Assembly: GCA_034008185.1 (NCBI GenBank) | Contig: CM067086.1 | Coordinates: forward strand, 12,958,507 to 13,022,506 | Reading direction: 5' to 3' | Origin: Gorsachius magnificus | Taxonomy: Eukaryota > Chordata > Aves > Pelecaniformes > Ardeidae | Length of the DNA: 64,000 nt | Shown here: positions 51,994-61,721 of the stretch, in pieces | Layout of the letters: each line of letters opens with the position of its first letter | Position numbering within the stretch: the first letter of the stretch is position 1 | Translations under genes and position numbers: made by a program | Notes under the pieces: generated by a model | Told to the model about the DNA's origin: nothing | Seen by the model: the letters and a program-made list of their open reading frames with translations, nothing else | The model's database searches: none

Positions 51994-52734
51994 GTAAAAA
52001 CTGTTCTGTTTCATGGTTGATGCCATTTAGTTATAAGTAAGCTTTTCACAGGGTTTCTTCCAACAATATAATTATTTGCAGTCCAGAGGGTTAAAATGTG
52101 TATGTTTTGGATGAAAAAGCTGGTAAGACTTGTTTGTACCTTTAACTAGTCTTCTTAGACTCCCATTAGGTTATTAGTTTTTTATTTGTGGGGTCTGCTG
52201 TTGTGGAGGTGTTTGTTTAACCTGATTTTCTATGGAAACCTTCTGAATTCTGTTCCATGAAATTCAGTGGAATTAGAACTCTTAAAGCTTATGAACTTTG
52301 ATAATATGATCCTCAAATGGAGAGCCATACTAAAAGTAGTGTTCCTAGTCAGAGAAAGACAGACAGAACTTATCCTTTATTTATGTTAGGTAGGAGCAGT
52401 TGGCTAGCCAGTTAACATAAGAATAAACCTGGTTTAGTTAAAGATCACTCTGACAATTCTTTAAAAACAATTGTGTTAAGTAAAGTGTTTTGAGAATGGT
52501 CATGGTTTGTATGCAATATTCAGTAACACCAGAAGCTGGAAAAGGAGAAATTGCCTGTTATCTGTTTTACAGCAAAAGGAAGGAATAGAATTGTGATTTT
52601 TGCAGGTTTTAAGAATGCTAAGTTTGAAATTTGGGTTTTTTTGGTTAAAAAGGTGTAAGTTTCTGCTTCTATTAATGCAGTGGGTTTGGGGGGGGGGGTG
52701 TTGTTTTTGTTTGTGTTTTTCTTTTCAATGTTAG
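51994..52734 (+). other. BMAL1: BMAL1 intron before the conventional start exon
   Basis: A 741-bp intron. Near its 3' end is a G-rich stretch (GGG at 52,682-52,684 and 11 G at 52,688-52,698), followed by a T/G-rich tract and the acceptor TTTTCTTTTCAATGTTAG. Confidence 0.7.
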
Positions 52735-52882
52735 ACAATCCAATGGCAGACCAAAGGATGGACATATCTTCTACAATTAGTGACTTTATGTCACCAGACC
52801 CTGCTGACTTGATCTCCAGTTCCCTTAGCACTTCAGGAATGGATTGTAATAGGAAAAGAAAGGGAAGCTCTACTGATTATCA
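52735..52882 (+). CDS. BMAL1: BMAL1 conventional start exon (N-terminal region)
   Basis: Contains the usual BMAL1 start at 52,743, giving MADQRMDISSTISDFMSPDP and onward to ...CNRKRKGSSTDY. This is an almost exact match to vertebrate BMAL1. The donor is CA|GTAAGT, so the Gln codon is split. Visible features in conventional numbering: Ser17 in a Ser-Pro motif, a basic nuclear-localisation cluster RKRK (37-40), and Ser42 in an R-x-R-x-x-S setting that is a known S6K/AKT target in mammals. Thr21, a GSK3 target in mammals, is Ala here. The conventional ATG has C at -3 and G at +4, a weaker context than the upstream ATG at 26,169. Confidence 0.98.
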
Positions 52883-55800
52883 GTAAGTTGGATTCCTCTT
52901 GATTTAACACTGCTAAAAGGAAGCTGTAACACAACAGTAGAGTGGGGGAGAAGACAGAAATATTTATAGTGATCTTTAAATACCTTTTCCTGACAACCTG
53001 TTGTAAAGGTTTTAATAAAGGAAAAAGCTACTCTGCACTAAGAGGGAAGTTCATTATTTAATAATAAAACTAAAGCCTTCATCCTGGTGCAGCTAGAATT
53101 GAGGGCTGTCCAATGGGATAAGGCTGAGGAAAGAAACCTTTGGCTGATGAGGGGGCGAAAAGTTAATACTGAGGAAACGTACAGTGTGAACGTTGATTGT
53201 ATTGACCATTTACATAGGAAACAATGTCTGACTAGTGGGAGGGAAGATAATAAATTCATTAAAAAGCAGAAGGAAAATGGGGAATAGTTTCTTTTCTTCA
53301 CCTATTTTTTGCGGTTTTAGTCACTTCCTATCAGTGTGCTACCAACCTTTGCCTGATGAAGCTATTTGGGTCTTCCAGTTGAATATGAATCTGAGTAGTC
53401 TCTAGTTTGCGGCAGTAGATCTGCCTTTCATTTAATCAACTGATTTAATCTTGGTGTTGATCCTTGATTGTAGGCTATTATTTCTGACAAAATAAAAACT
53501 TGGTTTCTTCTGAGTCAGTGGTAGAATGTGCTTTTGTTTCAAGAAAGCAGCTTCTCTTTAAGGGAAGCTTGCTAATAACCGTGCTTAGAAGCATTGTCCA
53601 AGCCATAGCTTCTGTCTCTTTGGGCAGGTGTTTGAAATAGCACCAACTCTGCTTTAGAATAGTGAAGGTCCTGGTAAAGTTTGTCAGATTTCCAAATGTG
53701 TAATGTCTTCTGTACTAGGTACACCAAGACCAACTGACTTAACTCTAAGTCCCTGTGCAAACCTTACATATTGTAACTTTACAAAGTCTAGCTGCAGGGT
53801 AACTTGTGAATGGGTCCCATCCATTATTAATAAAGCCACATAGTACATTTTTATGTAACTTAGCACGAATCTTATCATTGTGGGCCTTTGGATTGTTGGC
53901 AGATCTTACAGGGAGGGGTAGAATTTTTAACCCATGTTGAGCATGACAATTAAGAATTAGGTTCACTGTGCATAGGATGACTTCTTAGGAGAACTTAGGC
54001 ACAAAGCGTTAAATGCTGTTTAAAGACCACAAACATATGGCATACATACATACCTTCTCTAATATGCAGTTAGTCTTCCTGAAAAGTATGTGACTCCCTC
54101 TAGTTGAATTGACTACTACAAAATTGAGTGAACAGCCTCAATCTTACCAACTTCCTCTTCTCTAGAAAGGATTTCTCCATCTTTATTCTTCTGGGTAGGA
54201 AGCGTTGCTCAAGTCCTCTTTTCCAAAAGGCAGCTTGCTCTTGTAAGTTATAAATCTGCCCTTTAGGTTGTGTGTGCGTTTTATTAAATATGTGAAAACG
54301 CTGTTTCCTTGAATCCTAAGTAAAATAGGTTTACAACAGCTGTCATTGTACCACAGTTCATGTTGTGTTGCAAAGGAAATGGTGGCTATTAAATATTCCT
54401 ATTTTAAAATAGAACTTAAGCTAGACTTCCTTGATCCCTCCTTCTATATGTATGTATCAGTAAATGTTCAGAAATGCTACTGTTCAGCTTTTGCTGCCCA
54501 TGAACAATTTATTTTTTACATAAATTGTCTGAGTGTCCAATTTTATGCTTCATTTGCCAGTGAAGTCAGGTAATAAGGAAGGAAGAACCTGACTGTTTTA
54601 GTGTGGTTCTTCGTTTGCCTCTCAAGTACAAGCAAGCATATTGATCAGCTGTGCTTTCAGCTCTCCACACCAGCTGCTTTTCAATTCTTTCTCCTGCCAC
54701 TCCTCCAGGAAAATTCCTGTCCAACCTATTGCTGTCGCTTCAGCAAAGGTTGTCTGCTCTTCCCTATGGTCTGTTTTAGTCAAATGCTGGAATCCAAGAG
54801 TTCATGCACAGGTCTATAAACGATTTCTTTTCTTGGGCATAGTGTTTTCAGTTGAAATAATATATGATAAGAAAAACTTATCCTGAAGCATCTGTACCTT
54901 ACCTTGTACCTTGATTTAGATTTTGCTTTTGGTTTCTGGGTTTTTCTGAGGCTAAAATGAATTTTGTCACAAGCATCCTGTAGCTAAAGGTGGTATTGCA
55001 AGTGGAACACAGATGCCTTGTTTCTGTTTCCTAGTCCTGTTCTGGACCTGCATGCTATTTCTTTGTGAGCATAAGAAGTGCTTTGAGCCATTGACTAAGA
55101 CAGTAACTCAAATATGCAAATTGAGATGAAAGAAACCTTTAGCGTTATTCAAACATTATTTTAAAAACTGATCACAAAGGTAATTGATTTAAAAGTGCGA
55201 TGAGTAACATGTGGAAGACTACCATGTTTATTTTTGAAGAAGGCTAATGTCCAGTGTTGAACAGGAATAACTAGTATCTTAATGGCTAATATGACAAGAT
55301 TTTTCATAAGGGTCTTACAAAATGTAGCCTCTTAAGATGTTAATTCTCAGTGGTATTTTCAGATCACTGTACAGTCTTGAAGTGATGCCAGCAGTTAACT
55401 TGCATGTAGAAATTCTGTTTAATTTCTTTATGATATGATAAAGTCTGTATAAAGTTCAGAATTAGGACTTTAGTACTGGCTAAAAGAAAATGTTTTTCTG
55501 ACCTGCTGGGCAGAATAAAAAACTGAGAAACTTGGGCTACTTTTTATTTATTTATTTATGGCCTTAGTCCTCTGAAATCCCATTTATCTAACCACAAGGG
55601 TAACATACATAAAGGACAGATCTTTCATTTCTGAAGATGAAACAATATCTCAATGATTTGCATAACATAATTTAGGTTAGTTGTTCTACTAGTTTTTCAC
55701 ATTAAGTGCAATGAACTATGCTATCTTTTCTTAAACAGCAGAATTATTCTTTCAGAAAATAGATTAATTTGAACAAGCTTGTCTCCTTAGAATACGTTCA

Positions 55801-55931
55801 CTGCTATTGTCTTGTTTTCATTGTGCTTTTTGTTTCAAATAGAATATAAATTAGCTTGAGAATTTCAACAGAAAATGTAAGATGTTATTCTTATTTCCTA
55901 AGTATGGTGTACTTTTTTCTTTTCTTTTCAG
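52883..55931 (+). other. BMAL1: BMAL1 intron
   Basis: About 3 kb of AT-rich intron between the start exon and the 21-nt microexon. No repeats of note and no additional exon recognised. Confidence 0.8.
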
Positions 55932-55952
55932 ACTTGATGGCTTTCCTTTTGA
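55932..55952 (+). CDS. BMAL1: BMAL1 21-nt microexon
   Basis: Acceptor TTTTCTTTTCAG|ACTT and donor TTTTGA|GTAAGT enclose 21 nt. With the flanking split codons it inserts LDGFPFE after Tyr-Gln. Length is a multiple of three and the phase is identical on both sides, so skipping keeps the frame (CA+G still gives Gln). Rodent BMAL1 isoforms with and without a similar insert (LDDFAFE) are known, so this is the avian counterpart of a conserved alternative cassette. It lies N-terminal to the bHLH domain. Both splice sites are strong, which favours inclusion. Confidence 0.93.
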
Positions 55953-56957
55953 GTAAGTATAAATATTTTAATCATCGGTTTCACTTAAAAAGGAGGTTGG
56001 TGTTTTTCCTTGCGTTTCCCTCCACTTTACCTAAAATTTGCAGGTAGAAATTAAACCAGAGTAAGCCAGGCTTAACAGTGTCCATTTAAGCACAGTTATA
56101 CAGATTTATATGTATCAAAGCGTTCTCTTTCGAATTCTTTTGTCTAACAGTACTGGAGTCTTAGGCATTCAAATTTTTTTCACCAGATACAGCTATGAAA
56201 ATGCTTTCCTCTTCTTGTTTCTGTACATATGGTTACAGCATTAAAATGTGATAAGGGGGATCCTTTTTATTCTCCTTACTTTTTTTTTTTTTTTTTTTTC
56301 ACGTTGAGGCAAAAGTAAGCCATGTATATACACTGGAAGTTGTACTAATTAAAAATGTGCCTGTTTAGTTTCATACGGTCTCTCATTCAGTCCATGCATT
56401 TGGCCATTTCGAATGTTTTTTTAGGTTATTACCGTCTCCTACCCCAATATCAACTACCATAAGGCAAACTAAAGTGTGGAAGACGGGCATCTGCACAAAG
56501 CAATTCAGGGCAATTTGTGAATTTTATGCTAGGTTCTGTGATAACTGCCTCTGGTCAAACTTTTAATTATAGTAAATGCAAGTTAGTAGCTCTATTTCTG
56601 ATGAAGGCATGAAAAATATCTGCTTTGATATGTCCTTTTTCTTTTTTCCCCCTAGTTAACTGAAAAACATTTTTATAACAGATGATATCTTTGAACTGCA
56701 GCATGTTTTACTGTCAAACACATCAAACTGTGCCATTTTGTTAGCTCCAAAGACACAACTAATTTAAGAGAATGTTTTAATATTACAAAACCTACACTAC
56801 TTCTCTAGTCCTTCCACATCCTCATTTTTACATTCTTATTTTTGTATTTAAGATTTAAAGATGATGGGAATACTTTATTCTAATTTTATTATAGTTTGAT
56901 AATGGTTTTGCTAATCCTGCTTAATTTGTGATATATTGCTTTATTCTGTTTCTGCAG
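55953..56957 (+). other. BMAL1: BMAL1 intron
   Basis: About 1 kb of AT-rich intron with a run of about 20 T at 56,279-56,300. Nothing else recognised. Confidence 0.8.
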
Positions 56958-56996
56958 GGAAGGTATGGATACAGATAAAGATGACCAACATGGAAG
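56958..56996 (+). CDS. BMAL1: BMAL1 exon, acidic linker
   Basis: 39 nt between TCTGCAG|GGAA and GGAAG|GTAC. It encodes (E)EGMDTDKDDQHG(R) with split codons at both ends. This is the acidic linker preceding the bHLH domain; the mammalian version reads ESMDTDKDDPHGR. Confidence 0.96.
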
Positions 56997-57310
56997 GTAC
57001 TATTGATACAGTCACTAAAACGTTAGTTCCACAGTACTGGCATAGGTTCCTGTGTGTAGATACCTGTTCTCCGTATCACTGTGGTCACGTGTCCCAAATA
57101 AGCCTTTGTCCCAGCAAAGAAAAAAAGGTGGTTGAACAAATTTAAAAAGACAAACAAATTTCCTACATAAATAATGGTATTTTCTAAGAAAGATTAAATA
57201 AATATTCAAATTAAAAAAAAAAATTAATGAGGGCCTGTAGTTAAGATGAATTAAAAGAATTGTTTCCAGTGTTTTCAATACTGTAACCATGTGATGCCAT
57301 TTCTCAACAG
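56997..57310 (+). other. BMAL1: BMAL1 short intron
   Basis: 314-bp intron with acceptor CCATTTCTCAACAG. No other feature seen. Confidence 0.85.
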
Positions 57311-57352
57311 ATTGGAGTATACAGACCAACAAGGCAGAATAAAAAATGCAAG
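57311..57352 (+). CDS. BMAL1: BMAL1 exon, lead-in to bHLH
   Basis: 42 nt between TCTCAACAG|ATTG and GCAAG|GTAATA. It encodes (R)LEYTDQQGRIKNA(R), which is conserved in all vertebrate BMAL1 proteins and ends at the start of the basic region. Split Arg codons (AG|A and AG|G) join it to its neighbours. Confidence 0.97.
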
Positions 57353-58321
57353 GTAATACCCTAAAAAAATCTACTGAAAACGATTGATCTCTTGCCTTTT
57401 GCCATATATGAAAAATTTGCATGTGTTTCTTATCCTAAAAATCTTTTTTTCTAGTTTGACCTTCTCTTATTTTACCATGTTTTTGCACTGTTAACATTTT
57501 TCATGTATAAACGGCATATAGTTTTGTGAAAATGCTAACTTGGTAGGTAACTTGATTTTAGTCACTTCTGTTAATATTAACGTTGAAGTCTCGGTTTCTG
57601 ATAGGTTTCTGATAACATTACATTTTTAATCTTTTTTTCTTTCAAATTCAGTAGTGAGTTGTAAAAGTGTTAACAGTGACTCTTTAATATAGGAAAATAT
57701 AAAACAAGAATAATATAACTTAGTGTTTATCATCGTTTTTCCTGGTTAGGAAGAGTTTAGTTCAGAGGTATCTCAAACACTTAAATGGAAAGCTGTAGGA
57801 TGAGTAGAAGACTTACACTGCCTCAGCAAAAGATAGCTTTAAATACTTAGTACATTTATATAGTATACCAATTACAAATTCTTAATTGAATCCTTTATTC
57901 AATATCTATACACACTTGAATTTGCTTATCTGTGACCTTTATGATTCCAGTTATGTTTTGGTGTACATGTTAAGAACAAAGTGTTGTACAGCAGTACCTC
58001 TGGATAATTTTGTACTGTTCAGGGGATTGTTTCAGAACTAAGGGTTCGGTGTACTATATGGCCAATGTTATATGTGTTTTCTAGTAAATTAGGGCCATGT
58101 GCTGCAGCCTTGCCTATTGCTTATAACTGTTACTCACTCAAATGAACATGAAATATCTGAAGAATTCTGTACGTGGATGTCCTTCTCAAGAGGATAAGAG
58201 GGTATCTTAATTATCAGGAGGAGGTTATTTCTGTGGCTTTGTTATACTGGATTTGGGGATTTTTTAATATGATTAATTTTCTCATGCTTTTCTGTTTTTC
58301 CTCACCACCTTACTTGTTTAG
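57353..58321 (+). other. BMAL1: BMAL1 intron
   Basis: About 970 bp of AT-rich intron ending CTTACTTGTTTAG. No repeat or second gene recognised. Confidence 0.8.
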
Positions 58322-58479
58322 GGAGGCTCATAGTCAAATTGAAAAAAGGCGTAGAGATAAAATGAACAGTTTTATAGATGAACTGGCATCTTTGGTACCA
58401 ACGTGCAACGCTATGTCTCGAAAGCTAGATAAACTCACTGTATTGAGAATGGCTGTCCAGCACATGAAAACATTACGTG
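58322..58479 (+). CDS. BMAL1: BMAL1 exon encoding the bHLH domain
   Basis: 158 nt, acceptor TTGTTTAG|GGAGG and donor TACGTG|GTAAGT. It encodes the whole basic helix-loop-helix: basic region [13 protein letters not shown], helix 1 [13 protein letters not shown], loop [10 protein letters not shown] and helix 2 [17 protein letters not shown]. The His, Glu and Arg that read the E-box are present (84, 88 and 92 with the microexon included). The Ser in MNSFIDE fits a CK2 site (S-x-x-D/E) and corresponds to mouse Ser90, whose phosphorylation is known to affect nuclear entry. The domain dimerises with CLOCK or NPAS2 and binds CACGTG. No substitution at a key residue is seen. Confidence 0.99.
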
Positions 58480-59540
58480 GTAAGTTGACGGGGGGTAGAG
58501 GAGGGGGGATGGGAAAGGAGGAGGATGGCAAAACGGGGTTTCCCTAAAGCCATGCTTTTTCTTTCCCTTTCTTGCCCTTTGGCCAAGAAGGAGGAAGTTA
58601 ATACATTTGGGCAGGACTTCTCCCCTTTTCTTAGCATTTGATGCTGTGTGTTCATTTATAGCTTACTGGTTCTTGGTCCAATATCCTGATCCGACTGGGA
58701 AATTTGTGGGTGAGAAAAGAGTAATTTTCCATCCTCTGACCTGAGCACCATTGCTAGATTCAACAAAAGCAAGGCAGCTGAGGCAGGTGTAGGGAGGGAA
58801 CAAAGGCCCTCAGAAAAGTTAGTGATGCAGCTAATTTAAAGAATCACTGTTCTAGTTTCTGGGAGACGTGGGGACTTCCAATCCTATTTTTCCTAGTATT
58901 TATGAAAGCTTTAACTTTTTCTGCCACTGTCACTTGATTAGGTTAGTACTTCATAGCACTTCGGTGGTTGCTAATTTGACACTTTTTGGCTTTATGAAGG
59001 GAATAGAATGAGAAGAATTACCCTTCAATAAATAGTTGCCTCATTTGGGGCTTTTGGCTTTGTGAGATGTCGTTGTAATGTTGTTTTTTGTCTCTGGCAT
59101 GGAATGAGAGAACTGATTTGTAAGTTCCTAACTAACGATCTGTTTACGTGACCTTGTCATGTTTTACTAAGTTGTAAAGAGAAGAAATAGTTTGAAGGGT
59201 TTTATGCTTTAATCTCTTGTTTTTCATCTCTAATTCTGAGAATAGAAATCAAGCACAGCATTTGGGTTAAAAAAAATATGTTGAGGAAGGCATATCTCAG
59301 AAGGCATATAATCTGCGTTACTATGTAATGCAGTATTTGTGTTTTGGCAAAAAAGCTTTATCCTTTTTAAAGTTAATACCAACAGAACTCATGTTCATAG
59401 TAAAACAAAACCAAAGCAACTTTCATTTTAAAGAACACCTGCAATGAATAACAGTAGAAGAAGGAGCCAAAGGAAAACTGCTCATTTAAGCGTGTATTGT
59501 TAAATTTGTGATATGGGGACTGTTTGTTTGTTTTCTTTAG
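58480..59540 (+). other. BMAL1: BMAL1 intron
   Basis: About 1.06 kb. It starts with a G-rich stretch (GGGGGGTAGAGGAGGGGGGA near 58,490-58,509) directly after the donor; G-runs there commonly act as intronic splicing enhancers. The acceptor is TTTGTTTTCTTTAG. Confidence 0.8.
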
Positions 59541-59620
59541 GTGCTACAAACCCATATACAGAAGCAAACTATAAGCCTGCTTTTCTATCAGATGATGAAT
59601 TAAAACATCTTATTCTCAGG
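59541..59620 (+). CDS. BMAL1: BMAL1 exon, bHLH-PAS linker and start of PAS-A
   Basis: 80 nt between TTTCTTTAG|GTGC and CTCAGG|GTATGT. It encodes (G)[26 protein letters not shown] in two conserved blocks: the linker after helix 2, and the A'-alpha helix that opens PAS-A. It ends on a complete codon. Ala replaces the Thr of mammalian YKPTF, a conservative change I recall in chicken BMAL1 as well. Confidence 0.97.
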
Positions 59621-60612
59621 GTATGTTTCAGCTTTTAATTAAGAGATATTAATGGCCGTGAATATAACTCTCGCCAAGCAAAACAGTATTCTTCTGCCTT
59701 GTATCTCAGTTTAAGTATGTTTGGATCATGGAGGATAATGTAGAAATCTGTAAGACAACCGCATAAAGTCAATGGGTTTTAATGATGACTGGTGTCTCTT
59801 AATTTAAGCAGAGAGATTTTATGAGGAAACTCATATTTTGATGGTAACCGTCTGAATCTTCAGTTATTTCATGGAATGAACCAAAATTACATAAATTGTT
59901 TTCTTGCAGACTTTCTGCCATGGGCTACCTTGACATGGTTTTCAGCATACAGTGATATAACGGACACCTTTTTTTGAGGTCACTGATGTAACATGACGTA
60001 GTATGTTTGGCTGCTTGCTGTATACTTCTTTTATAGTGTGGAGAGTATATATCACTTGTTAAGCTCTTCTAGTAGCTTGTGTAATTTGTGAAGCTCTGCA
60101 GTGTCCAGATGCAGCATATGCAGAATTTAATTGCTGCAGCATTGTAACTCTAAAGCTGTAAAATTAGGGCCTTATCTTGCGTGCTTGTATGTGACTGAAA
60201 AAGAGTACTATTGAAATGGAATTACTTGCCTACAGGCACATAAATAAATATCCAGGTTATGTTTGGTTTCTAAAAGAGGAACTATGGAATAAATACAGTT
60301 AAAATAATATTTTAATTTGAAGGCATTATTGAACACAATCATAATATTATTGGACAAGACATGGATTCTTTCTTCCCAATTTTAAATGGGCATGATGCCC
60401 AGAATGATGCCAAAAATGTTTGCAGATGCAAAAAAGCCCTTTATTGTAATTTCATATCTTGCCTGTTGACTCAGTTATCTCTAAATGTTAAGACAGCTCT
60501 CCTAGTGTAGAAATTCTACTGTATACAAAGAGTTTTTAAATGTTTTAATGATGCAATGAGGATGTATAACTTAGTAATTTACTCTTTTTTTTTTTTTCTT
60601 TCCCCTAATTAG
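59621..60612 (+). other. BMAL1: BMAL1 intron
   Basis: About 990 bp of AT-rich intron. Its acceptor is preceded by a long T tract (near 60,585-60,600) and TTTCCCCTAATTAG. Confidence 0.8.
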
Positions 60613-60705
60613 GCAGCAGATGGATTTCTTTTTGTTGTGGGCTGTGACAGAGGGAAGATACTGTTTGTTTCAGAATCTGTCTTCAAGATTCTCAACTACA
60701 GTCAG
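60613..60705 (+). CDS. BMAL1: BMAL1 exon, PAS-A core
   Basis: 93 nt, 31 complete codons. It encodes [20 protein letters not shown] and then [11 protein letters not shown], identical as far as I can judge to mammalian BMAL1. This is the first beta strands and helices of PAS-A, which forms the heterodimer interface with CLOCK PAS-A. Acceptor CTAATTAG|GCAG, donor CAG|GTATTC. Confidence 0.98.
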
Positions 60706-61603
60706 GTATTCTTTTCCATTTTAAGTAATGTTAGGCCTTTAAAGGATTTGAAAGCTTTTTTATGATTATGCATTTATACGGAGGGGTATTTATGTGATTA
60801 GTCTGTCTCGAAAGCTGAGATTTGTTGCAAAGAAAGAGCTTTTCTCTGCCGTGTCATTAGAGAAGATTGTTTCTAGTATCCATTCAAACTAAGGAGGTGA
60901 AAAGGAACTAACTTTACTGCTTGATGCATTCTGATCAGGGATTTACACTCAGGCTTGTAAAAGCATTATCTAATTGAGAGCATAAGCAAATATTGAAAAA
61001 ATCAGTCTAAGGTTGTTCCAGTAGCTTCATATGAATTTTTTGACTCTTCTGTCTCTTCTGGTTTTGCTAGCACACTTACTAATGGAAACTGGGAAGCACT
61101 TATGCCAAAGCCAGGTTTTTAATATATGCTTAACGTGAGGCTTAATTTATATTCTTCATTCTTTCTGTCATCTGTCCTCCTTACCAAATTTAAAAACTGA
61201 ATTATCTTCAAAAGTTTTCCTCAGCCAGCCTTTAGTTAGGTAAATACCTACACATCATGTAAATATTGAGAGAGAACATTTGCAATTATGATTTTTTTTT
61301 TAGTTTAAATTTTTAGCATATGAATTGAGACTGAAGATAAACCAGAATATTTGTTCGTGGTGGATTGTGCATGCTATTTCTGCAAAACTCTTACTGAAAA
61401 TAATGAAATAAATTACTATGTAATGTAGTTGTAACTTCAAAATATACAGAGAAAGCATACCTTCCATCAAATCCTGGATCTTGGATGTTTGGCATTCCTT
61501 GGTTAGACCTATATGTAAGAGGATTGTTTATAATGGATGCTAAAATTGGAAAGATACACTGAATAATTATCTTAGTTTTTGACTGAATATTCAATCTCCA
61601 CAG
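60706..61603 (+). other. BMAL1: BMAL1 intron
   Basis: About 900 bp of AT-rich intron, acceptor ATTCAATCTCCACAG. No other feature seen. Confidence 0.8.
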
Positions 61604-61721
61604 AATGATTTGATTGGTCAAAGTTTATTTGATTACCTGCATCCTAAAGACATTGCCAAAGTGAAGGAGCAGCTCTCTTCTTCTGATACTGCACCACGAG
61701 AAAGGCTTATAGATGCAAAAA
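61604..61721 (+). CDS. BMAL1: BMAL1 exon, PAS-A continued (last exon in window)
   Basis: 118 nt, acceptor TCTCCACAG|AATG and donor GCAAAAA|GTAAGT. It encodes [20 protein letters not shown], then [19 protein letters not shown] plus one base. It matches the PAS-A helix and loop of vertebrate BMAL1. The next exon, which should begin with the codon for Thr and then Gly-Leu-Pro-Val, is not in the window. From the conventional Met, 230 complete residues are encoded here, about one third of the protein. PAS-B and the C-terminal transactivation region are missing only because the window ends. Confidence 0.98.
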
